The translations under genes were made by a program, and so were the position numbers. A stretch of DNA of 64,000 nt from positions 62,001 through 126,000 of the forward strand of contig NZ_JMTB01000117.1 of NCBI RefSeq assembly GCF_000734965.1, written 5' to 3'. The first letter of the stretch is position 1. Every line of letters begins with the position of its first letter. Source of the DNA: Trabulsiella guamensis ATCC 49490. Its GTDB lineage: Bacteria; Pseudomonadota; Gammaproteobacteria; Enterobacterales; Enterobacteriaceae. Of this stretch, positions 17,912 to 27,180 are shown one piece after another. The notes below the pieces were generated by a model that worked only from the letters and a program-made list of their open reading frames with translations, searched no databases and had not been told where the DNA came from.

Positions 17912-18409
17912 ATGAGTACCAATAAACAAGGCAGTATCGCCCCGAAAGAACGAATTAATATCCGCTACGTCCCCAAAACGGATGGCCAGACAGCAGAAGT
18001 GGAATTACCACTTAATTTGCTGGTGACGGGAAATCTGAAAGGTAAAGCGGACGATACTCCACTGGATGAACGCCAGCCTGTTTCCATTAACAAAAACAAT
18101 TTCGATGCTGTCATTGCCGAATCGGATATCCGCCGGGGTTTCACCACGCCGTCGGTGCTCAACGAAATCCCCGGTGCGCGGATGGATATCAATCTCAGGG
18201 TGAAATCCATGACCGATCTTTCGCCAGATAATATCGCCGCTCAGGTACCGGAGTTGAAAAAACTACTGGAGCTGCGTGAAGCGCTGGTCGCGCTGAAAGG
18301 GCCAATGGGCAATATTCCGTCTTTCCGCGCCCAACTTCAGGCGCTGCTGGATAACGAAGAAACCCGCGAGCAGCTGATTCAGGAGCTGGGTCTCGCCAGT
18401 CAGAAATAA
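17912..18409 (+). CDS. tssB: T6SS contractile sheath small subunit TssB (VipA)
   Basis: A 165-residue TssB/VipA/ImpB protein. With TssC it forms the contractile sheath around the Hcp tube. Typical segments are INIRYVPKTDGQTAEVELPL near the N-terminus and the conserved LELREALVALKGPMGNIPSFR near the C-terminus. I chose the ATG at 17912 (MSTNKQGSIAPKERINI); an earlier ATG at 17876 gives a non-homologous leader. It is the first gene of the main tss operon, with tssC 20 bases downstream. Confidence 0.95.
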   Translation: MSTNKQGSIAPKERINIRYVPKTDGQTAEVELPLNLLVTGNLKGKADDTPLDERQPVSINKNNFDAVIAESDIRRGFTTPSVLNEIPGARMDINLRVKSMTDLSPDNIAAQVPELKKLLELREALVALKGPMGNIPSFRAQLQALLDNEETREQLIQELGLASQK

Positions 18410-18429
18410 CTTTGTACAAGGATTTCAGT

Positions 18430-19911
18430 ATGTCTCAACAGGAAGAACTTGCTCCGGTCAGCGCCACACCAGCGGCTACCTCATCCCTGCTGGATGAAAT
18501 TATGTCGCAAACCCGGTTTCAACCCGATTCTGAAAGTTACGATATTGCGCGTCATGGCGTTACTGCCTTTATTTCAGCCCTGTTGCAAAGCGACAACGAT
18601 GCTGAGCCGATCGATATTCTCGCTGTTAATACCATGATTGCAGACATCGACGAGCGCATGGGTCGGCAGATGGATCTCATCATCCACTCTCCGGAATTTC
18701 AGGAGCTGGAATCATTTTTGCGTTCGCTGAAACTACTGGTGGAACGAGCAGATACACGGGAAAACATCAAAATCTGTGTCGTGCATGCCACTCAAGAGGA
18801 ACTGTTCGACGATTTCGAGTTTGCACCAGAAATTACCCAGTCCGGATTTTATAAACACGTCTACTCCAGCGGCTACGGTCAATTTGGCGGTGAACCTGTC
18901 GCAGCGATTATTGGAAACTATGCGTTTAAAAACACCGCAGCAGATATGAAACTGCTGAAATATATCAGCACCGTTAGCGCGATGGCTCACGCCCCCTTCC
19001 TCTCATCAGTCTCTGCTGAGTTTTTCGGTCTGGATACCTGGGCTGAATTGCCAGGGATAAAAGATCCTGGCGCTATTTTTGAAGGTCCGGCTTATAGCAA
19101 ATGGCGCGCCCTTCGTGAATCCGAAGATTCCCGTTATCTCGGCCTTACCGCACCACGTTTCCTGCTGCGTCAGCCCTATGCCCCCGGGGAAAACCCGGTA
19201 AAAAGCTTTAACTATCGTGAAGATGTCAGTTGCAATCACGAAGATTATCTCTGGGGTAACACAGCATTTTTGTTGGCCTCAAATATGGCGGAGAGTTTTG
19301 CGAAATACCGCTGGTGTCCAAACATCGTTGGTCCGCAAAACGGCGGAGCGGTTAAGGACCTGCCGGTACATCTGTACGAAGCCATGGGGCAGTTGCAGGC
19401 GAAAATTCCAACAGAAGTGCTGATTACTGATCGCCGCGAGTTCGAACTGGCTGAAGAAGGTTTTATCACGCTTACCATGCGTAAGGGCAGTGATAACGCC
19501 GCCTTCTTTTCTGCTAACTCTGTACAAAAGCCCAAAGTATTTCCGAATACGCCAGAAGGAAAAGAAGCCGAAACCAACTACAAATTGGGGACGCAACTAC
19601 CCTATCTCTTCATCATCAGCCGCCTGGCGCATTACATCAAAGTGTTGCAACGCGAGCAGATTGGCTCATGGAAAGAGCGTGGCGATCTCGAACGCGAGCT
19701 GAATACCTGGATCCGTCAATATGTTGCTGATCAGGAAAACCCACCGGCAGAAGTCCGCAGCCGTAAACCACTACGTCAGGCGAAGATCGAGGTGCTGGAC
19801 GTTGAAGGTGAACCGGGGTGGTATCAGGTTGCACTCTCTGTTCGACCCCACTTCAAATATATGGGAGCCAGCTTCGACCTGTCTCTGGTTGGGCGTCTGG
19901 ACAGGGAGTAA
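18430..19911 (+). CDS. tssC: T6SS contractile sheath large subunit TssC (VipB)
   Basis: A 493-residue TssC/VipB/ImpC protein, usual length. The N-terminal helix that pairs with TssB is followed by the sheath core. Visible family segments are EFQELESFLRSLKLLVER, HAPFLSSVSAEFFGL and, near the C-terminus, GEPGWYQVALSVRPHFKYMGASFDL split around a turn. The start at 18430 follows AAGGA. ClpV later recycles this sheath by unfolding its N-terminal helix (family knowledge). Confidence 0.96.
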   Translation: MSQQEELAPVSATPAATSSLLDEIMSQTRFQPDSESYDIARHGVTAFISALLQSDNDAEPIDILAVNTMIADIDERMGRQMDLIIHSPEFQELESFLRSLKLLVERADTRENIKICVVHATQEELFDDFEFAPEITQSGFYKHVYSSGYGQFGGEPVAAIIGNYAFKNTAADMKLLKYISTVSAMAHAPFLSSVSAEFFGLDTWAELPGIKDPGAIFEGPAYSKWRALRESEDSRYLGLTAPRFLLRQPYAPGENPVKSFNYREDVSCNHEDYLWGNTAFLLASNMAESFAKYRWCPNIVGPQNGGAVKDLPVHLYEAMGQLQAKIPTEVLITDRREFELAEEGFITLTMRKGSDNAAFFSANSVQKPKVFPNTPEGKEAETNYKLGTQLPYLFIISRLAHYIKVLQREQIGSWKERGDLERELNTWIRQYVADQENPPAEVRSRKPLRQAKIEVLDVEGEPGWYQVALSVRPHFKYMGASFDLSLVGRLDRE

Positions 19912-19919
19912 CTATCGAG

Positions 19920-20336
19920 ATGGAGCGGGGTATTGGGGGAAGCTTATTTGAACGTATCAGCGATGCGGCTACGTTGTCGCCTCGTCGGAAACCGAAAATG
20001 GTGTTACTGCGCTCCATCATGCAGAACCTGCAAAACATCCTCAATACCCGTTCTGGTAGTTGTTGCGGCTCCCCCGAGTTGGGGATTGCTGATTTAAATG
20101 ATGAAGCTCTCGTTTCCCGCGATTTCCGTCATGAAATAGGGCGGAGGCTGCATGATTGCATCCTTCGGTATGAGCCCCGTATCGCGAATGCAGTTGTGAC
20201 TGCAGCCATATTGGATGGCTACTGCTCACTGGAGTTACGTTTTCACATTTTGGCTCAGGTGGATTTTGAAGATGCAGTTGATGTCCTGGAGTTTGACATT
20301 CTGCTGGATAGCCATCAGCACTTTCAGGTGGAATAA
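19920..20336 (+). CDS. tssE: T6SS baseplate protein TssE (gp25-like)
   Basis: A 138-residue protein of the phage T4 gp25 family, a baseplate wedge subunit on which the sheath assembles. It begins MERGIGGSLFERISD and contains the LNTRSGSC segment (usually LNTRRGS), then LGIADLND. The ATG at 19920 follows GGGAG; upstream in-frame ATGs lie inside tssC. It sits between tssC (8-base gap) and tssF (5-base gap). Confidence 0.92.
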   Translation: MERGIGGSLFERISDAATLSPRRKPKMVLLRSIMQNLQNILNTRSGSCCGSPELGIADLNDEALVSRDFRHEIGRRLHDCILRYEPRIANAVVTAAILDGYCSLELRFHILAQVDFEDAVDVLEFDILLDSHQHFQVE

Positions 20337-20341
20337 ACATC

Positions 20342-22174
20342 ATGGCTTTTGAAGAACGTTACTATCGGGAAGAGTTGGATTATCTTCGTCAGTTGGGCAA
20401 GTTGCTGGCAGAAGAAAAGCCACATCTGGCCCGTTTTTTGTCTGAAAAGGCAGGGGACCCTGATGTAGAGCGTTTGATGGAGGCATTTGCCTTCCTTTCT
20501 GGTGGACTACGGCAAAAACTCGAAGATGAGTTTCCGGAGTTTACGCACGGTATTATCAGAATGCTTTGGCCTAATTATCTCCGTCCTGTTCCTGCCATGA
20601 CAGTGATTGAATACCAACCCAAAAACCGACTCAATGCGCCTGTTCAGGTTTGCCGTAATGAATTGATCAGATCACGAACTGTACATGGTTCGCTATCGCC
20701 TGGAAAAGGGGCACTGGCTGAGAGCGAGGACACTTTGCCTCCCGTTTGCCATTTCACTCTGGCGCGAGATGTCTGGTTGCAGCCTGTGCAAATAAAGGAT
20801 GTCTGTAATAGTAGCACCCTTAAAGAAGGCGTCATTGATGTCCATTTTGTCGCAGCAGCGGGTATTTCCCTTCGCGCTCTGGATCTCAATAAGCTTACTT
20901 TCTGGCTGGGAAATGAAGATGACTATACTCGCCATCAATTGTATTTGTGGTTCAGCGAACGACTGAGCGACGCCGAACTCATTGCTGGAGAATGTAAGAT
21001 CCAGTTACCTGATTTATGGCTGGAGGCTGCAGGGTTTGAACGTGGCGATGCGTTGTTGCCGTGGCCGAAAAACGTCCACAATGGTTACCGGGTCCTCCAG
21101 GAATATTTTTGTTATCTTGAGAGTTTCTTTTTCTTTCATCTCCGGGATGTTCCTCCGTTGCCGGAGGATTTTCCGGCTAATACCTTCACGTTACGGCTGC
21201 GTTTTAACCAGCCTCTGCCAGTTGATATTAAGCTGCGTCGCAATTCATTGCGACTTTATTGTACGCCTGCCGTCAACCTGTTTGTCCATCACGCAGAACC
21301 CGTCAGACCCGATGGTAGCGCAACTCAGTATCCGCTACGTGCCAGCCATAAACAACCGGATGCTTACGATATTTTCCAGGTGGCATCGGTATCCAGCAGT
21401 CTTCAGGTTTCAGACCGGCCTTCAGAACGGGGTAATAAAACCCGGACCTGGCCAGAATTTGAAAGTTTCAATCATCAGATTGAATACAGCCGCCAGCGCG
21501 AGGTGGTGTACTGGCATCATCGGACAAAAACATCCCTGTTCCATCAAGGTCTTGATCACGCGATTGCTTTTGTCCATGCCGATGGCAGCGAACCGGGGAT
21601 TTCCCGATTGAAAGGAGAAGTCGTCACTGCATCATTGGTCTGTACCAACCAGATGTTACCCGCAGAGCTGCATACCGGCGACATTTGCGTCGCTATTGGC
21701 AAAAATCCAGCCGTTGCTTCTTTTAGTAACGTCACTCGTCCAACACGACCATTGTACCCCGTCACGGACGGCGATATGCACTGGTCGCTTATTTCCAGCA
21801 TGAACCTGAATTACCTCTCCCTGCTGGATCGGGACGTACTGGTACAAATTCTTCGCACCTTTGATCTCCCAGGTGTCCACCACCCACAGCAGGCCAGGCT
21901 TTCCCGACAAAAGCTTGATGCCATTGAGAAGATGGAAACCAGGCCAGTGGACAGATTGTTCAAGGGCGTTCCAGCCAGAGGGCTCGCCACGACACTATGG
22001 ATTAACCCCGCGCCGTTTGTCTGCGAGGGTGAGGTGTACCTGCTGGGAGCGGTGTTGTCAGCATTTTTCTCTCTGTATGCCAGCATCAACTCGTTCCACT
22101 GTCTGAAAATTATCAACACGGAGAGTCAGGAGGAATGGGAATGGCAAAGCAGCGGCCAACACGCCTTGATGTAG
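20342..22174 (+). CDS. tssF: T6SS baseplate protein TssF (VasA)
   Basis: A 610-residue TssF/VasA/ImpG protein, usual length. It opens with the family signature YYREELDYLRQLGKLLAEEK, followed by RFLSEKAGDPDVERLMEAFA. TssF and TssG form the wedge complex of the baseplate with TssK and TssE. Its 3' end overlaps tssG by 34 bases, showing translational coupling of the two partners. Confidence 0.95.
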   Translation: MAFEERYYREELDYLRQLGKLLAEEKPHLARFLSEKAGDPDVERLMEAFAFLSGGLRQKLEDEFPEFTHGIIRMLWPNYLRPVPAMTVIEYQPKNRLNAPVQVCRNELIRSRTVHGSLSPGKGALAESEDTLPPVCHFTLARDVWLQPVQIKDVCNSSTLKEGVIDVHFVAAAGISLRALDLNKLTFWLGNEDDYTRHQLYLWFSERLSDAELIAGECKIQLPDLWLEAAGFERGDALLPWPKNVHNGYRVLQEYFCYLESFFFFHLRDVPPLPEDFPANTFTLRLRFNQPLPVDIKLRRNSLRLYCTPAVNLFVHHAEPVRPDGSATQYPLRASHKQPDAYDIFQVASVSSSLQVSDRPSERGNKTRTWPEFESFNHQIEYSRQREVVYWHHRTKTSLFHQGLDHAIAFVHADGSEPGISRLKGEVVTASLVCTNQMLPAELHTGDICVAIGKNPAVASFSNVTRPTRPLYPVTDGDMHWSLISSMNLNYLSLLDRDVLVQILRTFDLPGVHHPQQARLSRQKLDAIEKMETRPVDRLFKGVPARGLATTLWINPAPFVCEGEVYLLGAVLSAFFSLYASINSFHCLKIINTESQEEWEWQSSGQHALM

Positions 22175-23187
22175 CGCAGCAGGAAGCGCTACCGGCAGAC
22201 GTGCGCAGTATGAATTTTTGCATGTTGCTGGAATCGTTGTATCGACGCCATGGTGATTCCGGACGTGAGCCATCACTGCGAACCGAGCCAGGAAAGGAAG
22301 TGGTGCTTTTCAAATCTGACGCCAGTCTCGCCTTCCCGGGTAGTGATTTAAGCACGCTCGAACGCAACGATACCGGGCAGTTTTCCCTGACCACAAAATT
22401 TCTTGGCTTATCTGGTAGCCAGTCGCCGTTACCGGGCTATTACCTGGATCGGATGGCGCTGGAGTCCGCCCAAAATGAAGAGGGATTAAAAGACTTCCTC
22501 GATCTATTTAGCCACCGTTGGACGCAGTTTGTGTATCACGCCTGGCGCAAGTATCGCTATTACATCTGTTTTCGCAACGGCGGCACAGATCATTTTTCGC
22601 AGCGTATGTATGCCCTTGTAGGGTTGGGGAGCCAGAGTATCCGCGACAGGCTTGCCATTAATCACAGCAAAATGCTGGCCTACGCTGGTGTGCTGGCAAC
22701 GCCGGGGCGTGCGCCGGAGGTCATCTGCAACCTGGTCTCGCACTGTTTCGATCTCCCGGTGGTTGCTATCAAAAGCTGGCAATTGCGCTGGGTTGCCATT
22801 ACGCCATTTGAGCAGAACCGGCTTGGTGAGCGCACACCAAAGAAGAAAACCGCAGGGCATATTCCAGGTAAGTCGGTGTTAGGTGTCAATTTTACGCTGG
22901 GCGCGCGGGTACCGGATCGTAGCGGCAAATTCCTGCTGCAGATTGGTGACCTGTCGATGATGCGTTATCTGTCATTTTTGCCGGATGGCGAAAATCATCA
23001 GGCGCTGAAAATGTTCATCGCTTTTTTATTGCGCGACCAATTTGCCTGGGACTTACAGCTGTGTCTGGCACCGGATCAGGCAAAAGGGATGCGGCTCGGG
23101 GAGAGATCCAGCACATGCCTGGGAAGAACCAGCTTCATTGGTCAGCCGAAGGTTCCACCTTCCGTCACCCTCCACATCAGGGAATAA
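22141..23187 (+). CDS. tssG: T6SS baseplate protein TssG (VasB)
   Basis: A 348-residue TssG/VasB/ImpH protein. Family segments are NFCMLLESLYRRHG near the N-terminus, FLGLSGSQSPLPGYYLD and the C-terminal LGRTSFIGQP. I prefer the ATG at 22141, seven bases after AGGAGGA, to the ATG at 22135. It overlaps the tssF end. It forms the wedge complex with TssF. Confidence 0.93.
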   Translation: MAKQRPTRLDVAQQEALPADVRSMNFCMLLESLYRRHGDSGREPSLRTEPGKEVVLFKSDASLAFPGSDLSTLERNDTGQFSLTTKFLGLSGSQSPLPGYYLDRMALESAQNEEGLKDFLDLFSHRWTQFVYHAWRKYRYYICFRNGGTDHFSQRMYALVGLGSQSIRDRLAINHSKMLAYAGVLATPGRAPEVICNLVSHCFDLPVVAIKSWQLRWVAITPFEQNRLGERTPKKKTAGHIPGKSVLGVNFTLGARVPDRSGKFLLQIGDLSMMRYLSFLPDGENHQALKMFIAFLLRDQFAWDLQLCLAPDQAKGMRLGERSSTCLGRTSFIGQPKVPPSVTLHIRE

Positions 23188-23191
23188 TTTA

Positions 23192-24481
23192 ATGGAGCAG
23201 TCCGTGGTTGATGAAAAACAACAACATAATAATGTATCACTGACGTTACAGGTGATGAATGGCAACGAACTGGAAAGCGGTCGTGCCGCGAAATGCCTAT
23301 TCTCTGCAGACGGCGGGGATATTGGTCATGCCGGCGAGTGCCACTGGCCGGTACAGGACCGGGCAGGTTCTATTGCTGGCCGTGCCTGCGAGATTGTCCA
23401 GCATGACGGTGCATTCTGTTTACGTAGCCTGATGCCGGGATTAATGATCAATCTGGCCCCCGTAACTACCGACGCCGGACTGGTGCGCCTGTGCCAGGGT
23501 GATGAAATCAGCCTTGGCGCGCTGGCGTTAAAAGTCTTTCTGCATGAAGGAAAACGCATCAGCTATGACGAGCAGATGGCGACCCCCGAGAGCATTGTTA
23601 CACGTCGCGATAGTCTGGCTGAGGCACTGATATCTACGGACGGTCAACCCGAATATCCAGGTATGCAGCACCGTCATCAACTGACGCCTACCGTGGTCAA
23701 TGGTTTCTCGGCTGACCCTCTTCAGGTACTTCAGACCGAGAGCCTGACACAGTTTTCTGCGGCCTCTCTACAACAGCGCACGGTGCCGTTGTCCGATCTA
23801 AAGGCGAACGGGGGAATCGACAACCCATTTATGGATCTGCCACCGGTGTACGCCGATCCGCAGGACGACGAGACCTCGCTGGCAGACATGGCGCATAAAC
23901 ACCTTGCTGTAACACCGTTGCTGCGTGGCTTAGGCAGTTCGCTCAGTGTACAAAATACTCAGGACGCAGATGCCTTTCTGGAGGAATCAGGACGCGCGCT
24001 TCAGGCCGCCATTCAAGGACTGCTCGATCTCCAGCTCAGCCAGAACAGCCTGTCAGATAAGCATCTGCGCCCGCTGGAAGATAACCCATTGCGCCTGAAT
24101 CTTGATTACGCCACGGCGCTGGAAGTGATGTTTGCTGAGGGAAAGAGTCCGGTATATCTGGCGGCACCTGCGGCTATTCGCGAGAGCCTGCGCAATGTCC
24201 GCCATCATGAAGAAGCCAATCGCGCCGCCATTTCCGAAGCGTTGCGGGTGATGCTTGATGCCTTCTCGCCGCAGAACCTGAAGCGTCGGTTTGTACAGTA
24301 TCGTCGTAGCCATGAGTTGCGACGCGAACTGGATGATGCAGGAGCCTGGCGGATGTACAGCCACTATTACGAAGAGCTGGCATCCGATCGTCAGCAGGGT
24401 TTCGCCATGCTGTTTAATGAAGTGTATGCCCAGGTGTATGACCGGGTATTGCGTGAGAAACAGCGGGAGCTGGAAGCATGA
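23192..24481 (+). CDS. T6SS FHA-domain protein (VasC/TagH-like)
   Basis: A 429-residue T6SS-associated forkhead protein. The N-terminal part (about 15-110) reads as a degenerate FHA domain (SIAGRACEIVQHDGAFCLRSL). The C-terminal part (about 250-429) is the conserved T6SS-FHA domain, including LNLDYATALEVMFAEGK and RRFVQYRRSHELRRELDDAGAW in adjoining segments. FHA domains bind phosphothreonine; in other systems they take part in PpkA/PppA control, but no kinase or phosphatase gene is here. I set the start at 23192, after tssG; upstream ATGs overlap tssG. Confidence 0.88.
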   Translation: MEQSVVDEKQQHNNVSLTLQVMNGNELESGRAAKCLFSADGGDIGHAGECHWPVQDRAGSIAGRACEIVQHDGAFCLRSLMPGLMINLAPVTTDAGLVRLCQGDEISLGALALKVFLHEGKRISYDEQMATPESIVTRRDSLAEALISTDGQPEYPGMQHRHQLTPTVVNGFSADPLQVLQTESLTQFSAASLQQRTVPLSDLKANGGIDNPFMDLPPVYADPQDDETSLADMAHKHLAVTPLLRGLGSSLSVQNTQDADAFLEESGRALQAAIQGLLDLQLSQNSLSDKHLRPLEDNPLRLNLDYATALEVMFAEGKSPVYLAAPAAIRESLRNVRHHEEANRAAISEALRVMLDAFSPQNLKRRFVQYRRSHELRRELDDAGAWRMYSHYYEELASDRQQGFAMLFNEVYAQVYDRVLREKQRELEA

Positions 24482-25002
24482 CGCTGAAGATGTTTCTGGT
24501 CAGCATCCTGATGATGGCTATGTTAACTGGCTGCGAAACGGCGAAAAAAATTGGCCAGGTTATCAGCGATCCTGACGTTCAGGTGGGCTCCCTGGCAGAA
24601 CAACCTTCGGAACTTACCGTCACCCTACTTACTGAGCAGGATAGTAATATCAATAGTGACGGAGAACCTGCTCCTGTTGATGTTCAACTGGTCTACCTGA
24701 GTGATGACTCAAAACTGCAATCTGCTGATTACGACCAGATAGCCACCACGCCATTGCCTGATGTTCTCGGAAAAAACTATATCGAACATCAGGACTTTAC
24801 CCTTCTCCCGGACACCATCAAAACCCAACCACCAGTGAAGCTGGACGGAAAAACACAGTTTATCGGTGTCGTGGCTTATTTTTCTGACGACCAGACCAGT
24901 GAATGGAAACAAACAGCATCGGTAGAAGGAACCGGGCATCGTTACCGCCTGCTGGTTCATGTGCGGCAAAACAGCATTGAGATAAAAAAAGAGGACGACT
25001 GA
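24478..25002 (+). CDS. tssJ: T6SS outer-membrane lipoprotein TssJ (VasD)
   Basis: A 174-residue lipoprotein with lipobox LTGC at residues 16-19, so Cys19 is the lipidated residue. TssJ anchors the TssL-TssM membrane complex to the outer membrane. The C-terminal part (FIGVVAYFSD, then RYRLLVHVRQNSIEI) fits the TssJ beta-sandwich fold. It overlaps the FHA gene by four bases (ATGA). Confidence 0.92.
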   Translation: MTLKMFLVSILMMAMLTGCETAKKIGQVISDPDVQVGSLAEQPSELTVTLLTEQDSNINSDGEPAPVDVQLVYLSDDSKLQSADYDQIATTPLPDVLGKNYIEHQDFTLLPDTIKTQPPVKLDGKTQFIGVVAYFSDDQTSEWKQTASVEGTGHRYRLLVHVRQNSIEIKKEDD

Positions 25003-25004
25003 CC

Positions 25005-26348
25005 ATGGCAGCAATGAAAAACAGAGTGATTTGGCAGGAAGGCCTGTTTGCTCTGCCACAGCATTTTCAACAACAGCAGCGCCATAGCGACTATATCCTG
25101 AGTGAGCGATTGGGGGCGCTGGAAAATTTTGCCTGGGGATTTACCGAACTGTCAATCAATGAAGAGCTGCTCGCACAGGGTAAAATCATGATTAACCGGG
25201 CATCGGGTTGCATGCCAGACGGGACCGTGTTCCGCATTCCTGATCAGGATTTGCTGCCAGCGCCTTTTCAGCCAGACGAGCTGGCAACGCCCGAAAGCCA
25301 TGATATTTATCTCGCGTTACCGGTCATTAGCGACGTTATCAATGAAATTAAAGGATTACGTAGCGCAGGGCAAAGCTCCGAGCGCTACCAACTTACCCTG
25401 ACTGACGTCCGTGATTTGCATACGGATGGCGGCGACGTACAACCGCTCTCGCTCGGCCAACTGGTACCGAAAATTGTCAGCGGTTCAGACGATCTCAGCG
25501 CGATGGCGGTATTACCGTTGTGCCGTATTCGCAGCCAGTTGTCCGGCGGCGCGCTGGCGCTGGACGAAAGTTTCATCCCAACTTGCCAGACTGTCCGCGT
25601 CAGCACGGCACTGGAGCGGTTTGTTGGAGAAGTGCAGGGGCTTATTGTCACCCGTGCCGCCGATCTGGCTAAACGTATAGGTTCTCCGGAGCAAAGTGGT
25701 ATTGCAGATGTTGCAGAATTTATGATGTTACAGATGCTTAATCGATATCAGATGCACTTTTCGCATTTGGCCAGTCTGCGCATTCTGCACCCACAAGCGT
25801 TTTACCTCGATTTAATCCGTGTACTGGGTGAATTGATGACGTTTACAGAAACCAGTCGTCTTCCTTGTACCGTTGAGCCTTATGATCATCGTGATCTCAC
25901 GCAGTCATTCAAAACGGTCATCCCTGAATTGCGACGAGCGTTAAATATCGTTCTGCGACCTCGCGCGCAAAACCTGCCGCTGATTTTCACCGAAGGTATT
26001 TACCTCGCGACGATCAACGAACCGGAACTCCTGCAATCCGGGGTGTTTGTACTGGCCGTTCGTGCGCGGATGCCGCATAACCAGCTAATCCTTCAATTTA
26101 CCCAGCAGTCAAAGATCGCGGCGACCGACAAAATCCGCAATATGGTCAGCGTGCAGGTGCCGGGTATTCCGTTGCGACCGCTTCCTGCTGCCCCGCGCCA
26201 GTTGCCGTATCACGACGGCTATGTCTATTTCGAACTGGAAAAGGGGGCAGCGACATGGCAGGACGTTGTGAAGGCTGGGGCACTGGCGATGCATATTTCC
26301 GGCACCTTCCCGGATCTGGATATGCAACTGTGGGCGATCAGGGGTTAA
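25005..26348 (+). CDS. tssK: T6SS baseplate protein TssK (VasE)
   Basis: A 447-residue TssK/VasE/ImpJ protein, usual length. The family start is clear: VIWQEGLFALPQHFQQQQRH. TssK trimers connect the wedge complex to the TssLM membrane complex. Two ATGs, at 25005 and 25014, are possible; I keep the first. It is two bases after tssJ and four before tssL. Confidence 0.95.
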   Translation: MAAMKNRVIWQEGLFALPQHFQQQQRHSDYILSERLGALENFAWGFTELSINEELLAQGKIMINRASGCMPDGTVFRIPDQDLLPAPFQPDELATPESHDIYLALPVISDVINEIKGLRSAGQSSERYQLTLTDVRDLHTDGGDVQPLSLGQLVPKIVSGSDDLSAMAVLPLCRIRSQLSGGALALDESFIPTCQTVRVSTALERFVGEVQGLIVTRAADLAKRIGSPEQSGIADVAEFMMLQMLNRYQMHFSHLASLRILHPQAFYLDLIRVLGELMTFTETSRLPCTVEPYDHRDLTQSFKTVIPELRRALNIVLRPRAQNLPLIFTEGIYLATINEPELLQSGVFVLAVRARMPHNQLILQFTQQSKIAATDKIRNMVSVQVPGIPLRPLPAAPRQLPYHDGYVYFELEKGAATWQDVVKAGALAMHISGTFPDLDMQLWAIRG

Positions 26349-26352
26349 GACC

Positions 26353-27171
26353 ATGAGCGAGCAGTTTGCCTTTTCCCATGACAGCAGCCGCGTTCCGGTA
26401 ACAGAAGACTCGCCAGAACGGTTTAGTGCCTTTTCTCCTGAACTGGCAGAGGAAGGCGTCCATCGCCAGTATCGACTGGTGCTTCGTGGCAATAGTCTGA
26501 ATCCGATGATTGATGCCGCTACACCGCTGCTGGGTATGGTGATGCGACTGACCACTATGAATAGTCATGCTATGCCAGAACATCTTTTCGCGCAGGTTGT
26601 GACTGACGTGCAGGCGGTAGAACAGCTTCTTCAGGAGCAGGGGTATGAGCCCGGTGTCATCGTCTCGTTCCGCTACATCCTTTGTACGTTTATTGATGAG
26701 GCGGCATTGGGGAATGGCTGGTCGAACAAAAACGAATGGATAAAGCAGTCATTACTGGTGCATTTCCACAACGAGGCATGGGGAGGCGAAAAAGTTTTCA
26801 TTCTGCTTGAACGTCTGATGCGCGAACCAAAACGTTATCAGGATTTGCTGGAATTCCTGTTCCTCTGCTTTTCCATCGGTTTTCGCGGTCGTTACAAAGT
26901 TGCGCAACATAGTCTGGATGAATTTGAACAGATTTACCGCCGTTTGCACCATGTTCTGTATCCGCTTCGCGGTGAGGCACCATTTCCGCTATTGCATCTG
27001 GACCAAAAAAGACAGGACGGTCGCTATCAACTCATAAAACGCCTGACGATTAAACATATTCTGTTGGGCGGGCTCACATTGCTGATGCTGATTTACTTCT
27101 TTTATCTGTTGCGCCTTGATGCTCAAACTCAGGACATTCTCCACCAGCTAAACCGGCTTCTCGCCAGGTAA
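26353..27171 (+). CDS. tssL: T6SS inner-membrane protein TssL (DotU/VasF)
   Basis: A 272-residue DotU-family protein: cytoplasmic hook domain (about 45-225, with CTFIDEAALGNGWSNKNEW) and a single C-terminal membrane helix (about 228-252, ILLGGLTLLMLIYFFYLL). It has no OmpA-like peptidoglycan-binding extension, so cell-wall anchoring must come from another subunit. It belongs to the TssJLM membrane complex. Confidence 0.94.
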   Translation: MSEQFAFSHDSSRVPVTEDSPERFSAFSPELAEEGVHRQYRLVLRGNSLNPMIDAATPLLGMVMRLTTMNSHAMPEHLFAQVVTDVQAVEQLLQEQGYEPGVIVSFRYILCTFIDEAALGNGWSNKNEWIKQSLLVHFHNEAWGGEKVFILLERLMREPKRYQDLLEFLFLCFSIGFRGRYKVAQHSLDEFEQIYRRLHHVLYPLRGEAPFPLLHLDQKRQDGRYQLIKRLTIKHILLGGLTLLMLIYFFYLLRLDAQTQDILHQLNRLLAR

Positions 27172-27180
27172 GGATACCCC

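Noticed and set aside
23042..23191. N-terminal extension of the FHA-domain protein
   Set aside because: The extra 50 codons overlap the 3' end of tssG and show no domain; the start at 23192 fits operon spacing.
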